A stretch of DNA of 64,000 nt, taken from NCBI GenBank assembly GCA_030403585.1, contig JAUEPE010000003.1:269408-333407 (forward strand), given 5' to 3'. Under the pieces are notes generated by a model that was given only the letters and a program-made list of their open reading frames with translations, was not told the origin of the DNA and ran no database searches. The translations under genes were made by a program, and so were the position numbers. Origin of the DNA: Frankia sp. RB7. Lineage in GTDB: Bacteria; Pseudomonadota; Alphaproteobacteria; Rhizobiales; Xanthobacteraceae. Within the stretch, counting starts at the first letter, position 1; the number at the start of each line of letters is the position of its first letter. This document shows, piece by piece, positions 9,273 through 17,864 of this stretch.

Positions 9273-10109
9273 TCAGCGACTGGTAGTATAGGTGTGCGAT
9301 TTGCCGGTCGCCAAGGTGGTTTTGGCGCCAAGCGTCCCTGCGACATCAGGTCGTGGCACGAGCCGCGCCCCCTTCAGCCAAAGCCGCAGCGCTTCCCAAT
9401 GGATCGCCACCATCACCTTGAGGCTCACGAGCGGCAGGCCGAAGAACGATCGCAGCAGGGCGTGCGAGGTCAGGGGGCGGCGGCGGCCGTTGAAGGTTGC
9501 CGCAAGCACCGGGCCGTCGCGGTCGGTCTCCAGGATGCGCAGCTTGACCGTGTCGGACGGCGGCAATACGCGAAAATGGTAGCGCATCGCCATCGCCATG
9601 AAGGGCGAGACGTAGAACAATTTTTCCTGCTGCTGCCGCAGGCCCGCCCCGTTCAGATCGCCCGGCTTGACCGGCAGGACGTACGGATGAATCTCGCCAA
9701 AGGTGTTGCGCACCTCGTAGATCATCAGCGCGAGTTGACCATCCGCGCGATAGCAGAAATAGACCGAGAGCGGACTGAAGCCGTAACCGAACAAACGGGG
9801 ATAGCAGAGCAGCTCAACCCGGCCGCCGCCGAGATCGATACCGTGCGCCGCGGCGCAACGCTCTGCATAGGCACGCAAGGAAGAGCCGTCGCGCGCGCCG
9901 TGGTCCTTCTCGTGGAAACTGTAGAGCCCGGCGCGGTTGACGCCGAACAGCGCCGTCTGCCGGTCGGCCCCACCGAGCCTGTCGAGATCGATCAGCAGGC
10001 TCATGACACGGTAGCTGAAGCGATGGCCCATCGGCTTCAGCCGCGCATGCATGACGTCCCCGAAATAGAGCGAGGCGGCATCGGTCACGGGAGGGGTTCT
10101 CGTCTCCAT
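9273..10109 (-). CDS. DUF1365 family protein
   Basis: This 278-residue protein has the DUF1365 pattern: LYFGDVMHARLKPMGHRFSY at the N-terminus, a central CYPRLFGYGFSPLSVYFCY and EVRNTFGE, then FYVSPFM. The ATG at 10109 has GGAG overlapping the TAG stop of the upstream oxidoreductase (GGAG-TAG-CGCG-ATG), so the two are translationally coupled. Family members regularly sit between an FAD oxidoreductase and a CFA synthase, implying a role in fatty-acid modification. The biochemical activity is not established from sequence. Confidence 0.9.
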   Translation of the reverse strand: METRTPPVTDAASLYFGDVMHARLKPMGHRFSYRVMSLLIDLDRLGGADRQTALFGVNRAGLYSFHEKDHGARDGSSLRAYAERCAAAHGIDLGGGRVELLCYPRLFGYGFSPLSVYFCYRADGQLALMIYEVRNTFGEIHPYVLPVKPGDLNGAGLRQQQEKLFYVSPFMAMAMRYHFRVLPPSDTVKLRILETDRDGPVLAATFNGRRRPLTSHALLRSFFGLPLVSLKVMVAIHWEALRLWLKGARLVPRPDVAGTLGAKTTLATGKSHTYTTSR

Positions 10110-10113
10110 CGCG

Positions 10114-11427
10114 CTACTCCGCGGCCTCCGCGAGCTCAACCGGTGCCGCGCGCCAGGGCGCGGTCGCCCCGAGCGCCTCGGCCACGCTAAGGCCCGAGCG
10201 CAGGCCATCCTCGTGAAAGCCATAACCGGTCCAGGCGCCGCAGAACCAGATGTGCCGCTGCCCCTGGATCTCGCCAAGCCGCTTCTGTGCCGCGAACGCC
10301 GCCGCATTATACTGCGGATGCTCGCAGAGGTAATGGCCGAAGGTGAGTTCTGGCGCAGGCTCGAACGGCGGGTTGAGGCTGACGAACAGCGGTTTGTCGG
10401 GGTCGATGCCCTGGAGCCGGTTCATCCAATAGGTCACCGCGACGTCGTTGACCGCATCTGCCTCGCGCTGCCAGCGCAGGAAATTCCAGGACGCCCAAGC
10501 GTGCCGCCGCTTCGGCATCAGCCTGGTGTCGCGATGCAGATAGACCTTGTTCGGGGAATAGTTGATGGCGCCGAGGATGTCGCGCTCGCGCGGGTCTGCG
10601 TCGCTGAGCATCGCGAGAGCCTGGTCGCTGTGGGCGGCGATCACCGCGTGATCGAATGTCTCGCGCCCGCCATGGCTGTCATGAACGAGGACGCCATGCG
10701 AGCTCCGCTCGATCGACGTGACGGCGCAACCGAGCCGGATGCTGTCCTTGAACGCGGTCTGGAGCCGCTCGACATAGCGCTGGCTGCCGCCCTTGACTGT
10801 GCGCCAGATCGGACGGTCGTAATGCAGCAGGCGATGATTGTCGAAGAAGGTGACAAAATTCTCGGCCGGAAAGTCGAGTATCTCGTTCGCGGGGGCGGAC
10901 CAGATCGCCGCGCCCATCGGCGCGAGATAGTCGGTGAGCAGACGATGCGAAAACTTCCGCTCTCGAAAATAGTCACCGAGCGTCAGTCCCGCGAGACGAC
11001 CGTTGCGCAGGTCGGCGACGCTGTCACGGCCGAAGCGGGGAATCTCCGTGAGCATCCGCAGATAGGATGGGGAGAGCAGGTTGCCGGCTTGCGCAAACAG
11101 GCCGACCGCTGTCTCCCGCCAGTCATTGCCGCCGCCGCGCCATTCGAACCGGCCGCGATCGGCTGAGACGGCGAAGCTCATGCAACTCGCCACGGTCTCG
11201 ACGCCGAGATGGGCGAACATCGCCGTCAGGTCGGGATAATTGAGCTCGTTGTAAACGATGAAGCCGATGTCGACCGCGACCGGTGTGCCCTGATAGTCGA
11301 TCGTGACGGTGTGGCTGTGGCCGCCGGGGCGCAGCTCGCGGTCATAGACCGTCACCGGATAGCGCTGCGAAAGCGTCCAGGCCGCCGCGTTGCCGGCGAT
11401 GCCCGTTCCGATGACCGCGATGCGCAT
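10114..11427 (-). CDS. FAD-dependent amine-oxidase/desaturase-like oxidoreductase
   Basis: This 437-residue flavoprotein starts with a Rossmann dinucleotide-binding motif (VIGTGIAGNAAAW, then ELRPGGHSHT) and ends with the flavin-binding WFCGAWTGYGFHEDGLRSG. It belongs to the NAD(P)-binding amine-oxidase/desaturase-like group. Clustering with DUF1365 and a CFA-type methylase fits oxidation or desaturation of methylated acyl chains. Comparable trios in Rhodobacter are linked to singlet-oxygen-responsive and furan fatty acids (recalled, not checked). AGGGAC precedes the ATG. It is the first gene of the minus-strand operon. Confidence 0.85.
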   Translation of the reverse strand: MRIAVIGTGIAGNAAAWTLSQRYPVTVYDRELRPGGHSHTVTIDYQGTPVAVDIGFIVYNELNYPDLTAMFAHLGVETVASCMSFAVSADRGRFEWRGGGNDWRETAVGLFAQAGNLLSPSYLRMLTEIPRFGRDSVADLRNGRLAGLTLGDYFRERKFSHRLLTDYLAPMGAAIWSAPANEILDFPAENFVTFFDNHRLLHYDRPIWRTVKGGSQRYVERLQTAFKDSIRLGCAVTSIERSSHGVLVHDSHGGRETFDHAVIAAHSDQALAMLSDADPRERDILGAINYSPNKVYLHRDTRLMPKRRHAWASWNFLRWQREADAVNDVAVTYWMNRLQGIDPDKPLFVSLNPPFEPAPELTFGHYLCEHPQYNAAAFAAQKRLGEIQGQRHIWFCGAWTGYGFHEDGLRSGLSVAEALGATAPWRAAPVELAEAAE

Positions 11428-11830
11428 GTGTGAAAGTGTCCCTGCTTCGTATGAAACAAGCTACGGTGCGTTGCGGCGCAGGTTTCAGTGGAGCAAAGGC
11501 GGCCTTTGCTGGTCTGGCGATCAGTGTGGCCGCAATATCACATGAAATCTTGGTAAGCTTGAACGCGCTTCGGAATGGCGCGACAAATCAAAAAGCCCCT
11601 GCGAGACAGTGGTTTTTTGTATTTTCGTTGTCCAGAGCCGGGTGCGATCGGGTGTGCTTTTCGCAAGTGCGGGACTGTCCCGCAGTTCCGCGCCCGGCTA
11701 GGATGAAATTCAGGTTCCGCAGAAAGCATCACGCTGTGAACGAGTTACAGAAAGGCCTCCGGCCGTCCGCCCGCGAATCGGCTAAGCCGGCCGCGCGGTG
11801 GCGGCGTGATCTGCCCGGCAGGGGGTGGAT
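11428..11830. other. Divergent intergenic region (about 400 bp)
   Basis: The region lies between the FAD oxidoreductase (minus) and the efflux operon (plus) and should hold both promoters. No open frame with a good SD is convincing. A weak hairpin made of A-rich/T-rich arms occurs near 11590-11620. No clear operator for a TetR-type repressor was seen, and no regulator gene adjoins the efflux operon. Confidence 0.5.
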
Positions 11831-13300
11831 GTGACACAGCGTGTTCCGGCCGTCGCGAAGCGGCAATTCCTGGGATCTGCGTCCCGGACGCTTCGTGCGG
11901 TCGCTGTGGTGTGCCTGGCGTCGAGCTCGGGCGCCTGCGTGCTGACCCAGGACCTTCCAGATCCCGCGCTCGATGTCCCCGCGCAGTACAAATACGCCGG
12001 GAAGGCGGACGCGCCGCCGACGCTGGATTGGTGGCGCGGCTTCCGCTCGTCGGAGCTGACGCAGTTGATGGAGGAGGCGCAGACCGTCAACCTCGACATC
12101 GCAGCTGCCGTCTCGCGGATCGTCGAAGCCGACGCCCAGGCGCGCCAGGCGGGCGCGGCGCTGTTGCCGAGCCTTTCGGGAAGCGGATCGGAGACGTATT
12201 CGCGCACATCCGGCTCGAGCGCGTCGGGCCTGACCAATGGCGGCCGTGAAGTCGTCAATTACTCGTCGTCGCTCAGCGCCAGCTACCAGCTCGATTTCTG
12301 GGGCCAGAACCGCGACGCGCTGCAGACGGCGGAGGAGACCGCCAAAGCCAACCGCTTCGACCGCGACACGGTCGCGCTGACGACGCTTGCAGCCGTTGCC
12401 AATGCCTATTTCCAGGTTCTGTCCTCGCAGGATCGCATCAGGACCTCACAGCGCAACATTGCCAGCGCGCAACGCATCCTCGATGCCGTCAGGGAGCGGC
12501 GCAAGGCCGGCACCGGTACCGATCTCGACGTCGCCCAGCAGGAGAGCGTGCTGGCCAACCAGAAGGCCTTGGTGCCGCCGCTCCGCCAGACCCTCGACCA
12601 GAACGTCAACGCGCTCGCGGTGCTGGTGTCGCGGCCGCCGGAGAGCGTGCGCGTCGCAGGCGGCTCGCTGGACCGGGTCGCGATCCCGCGCGTCACGCCC
12701 GGCCTGCCGTCGGAGCTCCTGACTCAACGGCCGGACATCCGTCGGCAGGAGGCGCAGCTCGCCTCGGCCACTGCCAATATCGGCAATGCCCGCGCGCAGT
12801 TCTTTCCGACCATCCAGCTCACCGGCAATGGTGGCTATCAGAGTTCTGCGCTGGTCTCGCTATTCCAGCCGCACGCGGCGTTCTTCCAGCTGGTCGGCAG
12901 TGCGACGCAGCCGATCTTCGACGGCGGCAAGATCCTCGGCAATTTCGAATATGCCAAGGCGCGGCAGGACGAATTGCTCCAGACCTACCGCAAGACCATC
13001 GTCCAGGCCTTCACCGACGTCGACAATGCGCTGTTCTCGATCAAGCAGACCACGATCAAGCTGCAATTGCAGCGCGATGTCGTCGACGCCTCGCGGCGCG
13101 CCTTCGACCTCGCCGAGCAGCAGCTGCGCGCCGGCACGGCCGATATCGTGACCGTGCTCAACACCCAGCTGACGCTGTTCCAGGCCGAAGACACGCAGGC
13201 GCAGGCGCAGCTCGCACGCCTTCTTGCCATTGTCAGCCTGTATCAGGCGCTTGGCGGCGGCTGGGAGCCGCGAATGGAGAAACCGGTCAATGCTCTTTAA
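11831..13300 (+). CDS. RND efflux outer-membrane lipoprotein, NodT family
   Basis: This 489-residue TolC-like outer-membrane factor starts at GTG 11831, preceded by AGGGGG with 5-nt spacing; GTG 11825 is an alternative. An N-terminal signal ends in SSGAC, which fits a lipoprotein acylation site although the -3 residue is serine. Two OEP repeats follow, with DWWRGF, YQLDFWGQNRDA, TQRPDIRRQEAQLA and ATQPIFDGGKI. It would form the exit duct for the pumps encoded downstream. Its 3' end overlaps the adaptor gene by 11 bp. Confidence 0.93.
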   Translation: MTQRVPAVAKRQFLGSASRTLRAVAVVCLASSSGACVLTQDLPDPALDVPAQYKYAGKADAPPTLDWWRGFRSSELTQLMEEAQTVNLDIAAAVSRIVEADAQARQAGAALLPSLSGSGSETYSRTSGSSASGLTNGGREVVNYSSSLSASYQLDFWGQNRDALQTAEETAKANRFDRDTVALTTLAAVANAYFQVLSSQDRIRTSQRNIASAQRILDAVRERRKAGTGTDLDVAQQESVLANQKALVPPLRQTLDQNVNALAVLVSRPPESVRVAGGSLDRVAIPRVTPGLPSELLTQRPDIRRQEAQLASATANIGNARAQFFPTIQLTGNGGYQSSALVSLFQPHAAFFQLVGSATQPIFDGGKILGNFEYAKARQDELLQTYRKTIVQAFTDVDNALFSIKQTTIKLQLQRDVVDASRRAFDLAEQQLRAGTADIVTVLNTQLTLFQAEDTQAQAQLARLLAIVSLYQALGGGWEPRMEKPVNAL

Positions 13301-14675
13301 GCCGGATACAAAGGACAACGCGAAAGAGGGGACGGCGAAAAAGTCGCGCGGCCGCGGTTTCGTCATGACCCTGATCACGCTCGCGATCCTCGGCGGCCTC
13401 GGCTATCTCGGCTGGACCGTGATGCACCAGCAGCCGCAGCAGCAGGGTAACGGTCGCAACCAGCAGCGGCCCGATCTGCCGGTGCCGGTGCTGGCGGCGA
13501 CGCCCAAGGTCCAGGACGTGCCGGTCTATCTCGACGGCGTCGGCGCGATCCGTGCGCTGAACACGGTCACGGTGCGCTCGCAGGTCGACGGCAAGCTGAT
13601 CGCGGTGAAGTTTACCGAAGGTCAGGACGTCAAGAAGGGCGACGTGCTCGGCGAGATCGACCCGGCGCTGTACCAGGCGACCTATGATCAGGCCGTCGCC
13701 AAGAAGGCTCAGGACGAAGCCCAGCTCGCCAACCAGCGCATCGACTTGACGCGCTACGAGCAACTCGCAGCCTCCAATGCCGGCTCGAAGCAGCAGGCCG
13801 ATACCCAGCGCGCCGCGGTCGCGCAGACTGAGGCGCTGGTCAAGGCCGACCAGGCGTCGATCGACAATGCGGCGGCGACGCTGAGCTATACCAAGATCGT
13901 GGCGCCGCTGTCGGGCCGCGCCGGCCTGCGCCAGGTCGACCAGGGCAACATCATCCACGCCTCCGACACCACTGGCCTCGTCGTCATCACGCAATTGCAG
14001 CCAATCGCGGTGTGGTTCAGTCTGCCGCAGCAGCAGATCATGCGCGTCAATGCCGCCGCAGCCAAAGGCGCGCTGGCGGTCGATGTGTTCGGCAATGACG
14101 GCGTCACCGTGATCGACACGGGCAAGCTCACCGGCATCGACAACCAGGTCGACCAGACCACCGGCACGCTCAAGCTCAAGGCGGAATTCCCCAACGCCAA
14201 TTACCAACTTTGGCCCGGCCAGTTCGTCAATGTCCGGCTCAAGGTCGAAACCTTGCCGCAGGCGCTGGTCGTGCCGACATCGGCGGTGCAGCGCGGACCG
14301 ATCGGCACGTTCAGCTATGTCATCGGCGAGGACAATTTCGTCTCGGCCAAGGCGGTGACGGTGACCCAGCAGAACGAGCATGACGCGGTCATCGCGAGCG
14401 GATTGACGGCGCACGACAAGGTCGTCACCACGGGCTTCGCCAATCTGTCCGACGGCTCCAAGGTGATCATCGGCCGCGACGAGCAGACGCCGTCGGCCGA
14501 CCTCGCCCCGCGCAAGCGCACGCGTGCGCCGGATGGCCAGAAGAAGGACGGTCAGGGCAAAGACGGCGAGCACCGCGCCAAGCGGAGCAGCAGTGAAGGC
14601 GACCAGAAGGGTCAGACCGGCCCGGCGCCGGGGCCTGGGGCTCAACCATCGGGACCTGGAGCCAAGCAGCCATGA
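13290..14675 (+). CDS. RND efflux periplasmic adaptor (MdtA-like)
   Basis: This 461-residue membrane-fusion protein has an N-terminal anchor (residues ~24-45), lipoyl halves (VTVRSQVDGKLIAVKFTEGQ and YTKIVAPLSGRAGLR), an alpha-hairpin (residues ~115-190), and beta-barrel and membrane-proximal domains (LPQALVVPTSAVQRG). The last ~60 residues are an unusual hydrophilic tail rich in K, R, D, G and P. It links the NodT-type protein to the RND pumps. The start lies inside the end of the upstream gene. Confidence 0.93.
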   Translation: MLFKPDTKDNAKEGTAKKSRGRGFVMTLITLAILGGLGYLGWTVMHQQPQQQGNGRNQQRPDLPVPVLAATPKVQDVPVYLDGVGAIRALNTVTVRSQVDGKLIAVKFTEGQDVKKGDVLGEIDPALYQATYDQAVAKKAQDEAQLANQRIDLTRYEQLAASNAGSKQQADTQRAAVAQTEALVKADQASIDNAAATLSYTKIVAPLSGRAGLRQVDQGNIIHASDTTGLVVITQLQPIAVWFSLPQQQIMRVNAAAAKGALAVDVFGNDGVTVIDTGKLTGIDNQVDQTTGTLKLKAEFPNANYQLWPGQFVNVRLKVETLPQALVVPTSAVQRGPIGTFSYVIGEDNFVSAKAVTVTQQNEHDAVIASGLTAHDKVVTTGFANLSDGSKVIIGRDEQTPSADLAPRKRTRAPDGQKKDGQGKDGEHRAKRSSSEGDQKGQTGPAPGPGAQPSGPGAKQP

Positions 14676-14711
14676 TCCCGGCAACAGCCGCCTGAGCGGC
14701 AGGCGCATCTC

Positions 14712-17700
14712 ATGGGTGTCTCCGAACCCTTCATCCGACGTCCGATCGCGACCTCGCTGCTCGGCATCGCGCTGCTGATTGGTGGCGCGCTCGGCTATTT
14801 CGCGCTGCCGGTCTCCGCGCTACCGCAGGTCGACTTCCCCACCGTGCAGGTCTCGACGCAGCTGCCGGGTGCTAGCCCCGACGTGATCGCCTCGCTGATC
14901 ACCGCGCCCCTGGAGCGGCAACTCGGGCAGATCCCGTCGCTGACGGCGATGAACTCGACGAGCTCGTTCGGCGTCAGCCAGATCTCGCTGCAGTTCGACC
15001 TCAACCGCGACATCGACGGCGCGACCCAGGACGTGCAGGCTGCGATCAATGCGGCCGCCGGCGTGTTGCCCAAGACGCTGCCTTATCCGCCGACCTACGC
15101 CAAGGTGAACCCCGCGGATGCGCCGGTCATGACGCTGGCGCTGCGCTCGGACACGATCTCGCTGCGCGCGATGAGCGACATCGCCGACACGCTGCTGGCG
15201 CAGCGGCTCAGCCAGATTTCCGGCGTCGGCCGCGTCTCGGTGCTCGGCGGGCTGAAGCCGGCCGTGCGCATCCAGGCGGATCTGGCGCGGTTGGCTGCCT
15301 ATGGCATCGCCATGGAAGATCTGCGCGCCGCGATCGCGAACGCCAATGTTTCCGGGCCGAAGGGATCGCTCGATGGTGCACAGCAAGCCTACATTATCGC
15401 GGCCAACGACCAGATCGCTGCCGCTGACGCCTACAGGCCGATCATCATCGCCTATCGCAACGGCTCGCCGGTCACCATCGGCGACGTCGCGCAGATCGTC
15501 GACGGGCTCGAGAACGACCGCACCGGCGGCTGGTACCAGGGCACGCCGGCCGTCGTCATCGACATCCAGCGCCAGCCCGGCGCCAACGTCATCGACGTCG
15601 TCAGCCAGATCCGCGCCGAGATCCCAAAGGTCCAGCGTGCGATTCCGGCCGGTGTGCAGCTGACCATCGTCTCCGACCGCACCGTCACCATTCGCGCCTC
15701 GGTCCACGACGTGCAGTTCACCCTGATCCTCAGCGTGGTGCTGGTGACGCTGGTGGTGCTGCTGTTCTTGCGCTCGCTGCGCGCCACGCTGATCGCCGGC
15801 GTGGCGCTGCCGCTGTCGCTGATCACGAGCTTTGGCATCATGTATTTTGCCGGCTTCAGCCTCGACAATCTGTCGCTGATGGCGCTCACCATCGGCACCG
15901 GCTTCGTGGTCGACGACGCCATCGTCATGATCGAGAACATCGTTCGCCACATGGAGAATGGCGACAGCGCGATGCAGGCCTCGCTGAAAGGCGCCAGCGA
16001 AATCGGGTTCACCGTGATCTCGCTGACGGTGTCGCTGATCGCGGTGTTCATCCCGCTGCTGTTCATGTCGGGCCTGGTCGGCCGCATGTTCCGCGAATTT
16101 GCGCTGACCTTGACCATCGCCGTCGTGACCTCGGCCGTGGTGTCGCTGACGCTGACGCCGATGATGTGCTCGCGGCTACTCAAGCATGCCCACGAGGAGT
16201 TCGCGGTGCCGGGGCTGGCCGCTGTCAGCCGCTTCATCGACCGCACCGTCGAGTTCTACCACCGCACGCTGCTCGTGGTGTTGCGGCACCAGCGCACCAC
16301 GCTGGTCGTGACGTTTGCGACGCTGGTCGCGACCCTGGTCCTCTACGTCGTCGCGCCCAAGGGTTTTCTGCCGCTCCAGGACACCGCCTCGATCACGGCG
16401 GTGACCGAAGCTGGGCCCGACGTGTCGTTCGGTGAGATGCAGAAACGGCAGGCCGAGGTCGCCGACGCCATCCAGGCCGATCCTGACGTGACCGGCGTGG
16501 TCTCGGTGATCGGCGCGGGCTCGGTCAACCCGACCACCAATGTCGGCCGCCTCGTCATGAGCTTGACGCCTCGCGGCGAGCGGCGCGACGATGTCAGCGT
16601 GGTCATTGCCCGGCTGAAAGAGAAGGTTTCCGGCATCCCCGGCATGACCGTCTACTTCCAACCGGTGCAGGACGTGCAGATCTCGACCCAGTCGAGCCGC
16701 TCGCAATACCAGTATACGCTGACCGGTACGGACGCGACCCTGGTGTCGGAATGGGCGAAGAAGCTCGTTGACGAGATGCGGCACGATCCCCTGTTCCGCG
16801 ACGTCTCCTCGGAGGCGCAGGAAGGCGGGCTGCGCGCGCAGCTCGACGTCGACCGCACCCGCGCCGGCCAGCTCGGCGTCAGCTTGCAAGCCATCACCGA
16901 CACGCTGAACGACGCCTTCGCCCAGAGACAGATCTCGACCATTTACGGGCAGGCCAACCAGTACCGCGTGGTGCTGGAGGCGCTGCCGATGTACCAGCGC
17001 GATCCATCGATCCTGTCAAAGCTCTATCTGCCAGGCGGCGCCAGCAGTTCCGTCGTCGGCGCGCCCAACGCGCAGGTGCCGCTGGATGCGGTGGCGACGC
17101 TGAAGCGCACCACGGCGCCGCTCGCGATCTCGCACCAGGCGCAATTCCCGGCGATCTCGCTCAGCTTCAACCTCGCGCCGGGCGCCGCGCTCGGCGACGC
17201 CGTCGAGGCGGTCAAGGCGATCGAGACCCGGATCGAAATGCCGAACAGCATCGTCGGCGTCTATGCCGGCGACGCCGCCGAGTTCGCCAAGGCGCTCGCC
17301 GGCCAGCCCTGGCTGCTGCTCGCCGCCGTGATCACGATCTACATCGTGCTGGGCGTGCTCTACGAGAGCTACATCCACCCGATCACGATCCTCTCGACGC
17401 TGCCCTCGGCCGGCGTCGGCGCCATCCTGGCGCTGATGCTGTGCGGGCAGGATCTCTCGGTGATCGGCCTGATCGGCATCATCCTGCTGATGGGCATCGT
17501 CAAGAAGAACGCGATCATGATGATCGACTTCGCGCTGGAGGCCGAGCGCGGGCAGGGCATGCAGGCGCATGAGGCGATCGTGCAGGCATGTCTGTTGCGC
17601 TTCCGCCCGATCATGATGACGACGCTGGCCGCGCTGTTCGGCGCGCTGCCGCTGGCGATCGAGAGTGGCACCGGCGCCGAGCTGCGCTTCCCGCTCGGCA

Positions 17701-17864
17701 TCTCCATCATTGGCGGCCTGCTGCTGAGCCAACTGCTGACGCTCTACACCACACCCGTGATCTACCTCGCGCTTGACCGCATCAACCGCCGCCTCGAGCA
17801 GGCGCTGCCGCCGCCGGAACCCGACGCGCCGCCGACGGCCGGCGCGACCGAGGGGATGCAGTGA
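14712..17864 (+). CDS. RND multidrug efflux transporter, MdtB-like
   Basis: This 1050-residue inner-membrane proton/drug antiporter has the standard RND layout of 12 helices and two large periplasmic loops. The N-terminus is SEPFIRRPIATSLL. The proton-relay aspartates are in GFVVDDAIVMIEN (about residues 401-402) and the second-half KKNAIMMIDFAL is present. It is followed with TGATG overlap by a second RND pump. The MdtABC-like order (adaptor, pump, pump) suggests the two form a heterotrimer. Confidence 0.95.
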   Translation: MGVSEPFIRRPIATSLLGIALLIGGALGYFALPVSALPQVDFPTVQVSTQLPGASPDVIASLITAPLERQLGQIPSLTAMNSTSSFGVSQISLQFDLNRDIDGATQDVQAAINAAAGVLPKTLPYPPTYAKVNPADAPVMTLALRSDTISLRAMSDIADTLLAQRLSQISGVGRVSVLGGLKPAVRIQADLARLAAYGIAMEDLRAAIANANVSGPKGSLDGAQQAYIIAANDQIAAADAYRPIIIAYRNGSPVTIGDVAQIVDGLENDRTGGWYQGTPAVVIDIQRQPGANVIDVVSQIRAEIPKVQRAIPAGVQLTIVSDRTVTIRASVHDVQFTLILSVVLVTLVVLLFLRSLRATLIAGVALPLSLITSFGIMYFAGFSLDNLSLMALTIGTGFVVDDAIVMIENIVRHMENGDSAMQASLKGASEIGFTVISLTVSLIAVFIPLLFMSGLVGRMFREFALTLTIAVVTSAVVSLTLTPMMCSRLLKHAHEEFAVPGLAAVSRFIDRTVEFYHRTLLVVLRHQRTTLVVTFATLVATLVLYVVAPKGFLPLQDTASITAVTEAGPDVSFGEMQKRQAEVADAIQADPDVTGVVSVIGAGSVNPTTNVGRLVMSLTPRGERRDDVSVVIARLKEKVSGIPGMTVYFQPVQDVQISTQSSRSQYQYTLTGTDATLVSEWAKKLVDEMRHDPLFRDVSSEAQEGGLRAQLDVDRTRAGQLGVSLQAITDTLNDAFAQRQISTIYGQANQYRVVLEALPMYQRDPSILSKLYLPGGASSSVVGAPNAQVPLDAVATLKRTTAPLAISHQAQFPAISLSFNLAPGAALGDAVEAVKAIETRIEMPNSIVGVYAGDAAEFAKALAGQPWLLLAAVITIYIVLGVLYESYIHPITILSTLPSAGVGAILALMLCGQDLSVIGLIGIILLMGIVKKNAIMMIDFALEAERGQGMQAHEAIVQACLLRFRPIMMTTLAALFGALPLAIESGTGAELRFPLGISIIGGLLLSQLLTLYTTPVIYLALDRINRRLEQALPPPEPDAPPTAGATEGMQ

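Noticed and set aside
11590..11622. Possible intrinsic terminator with A-rich and T-rich arms.
   Set aside because: The stem is weak and no gene ends there; both neighbours diverge.
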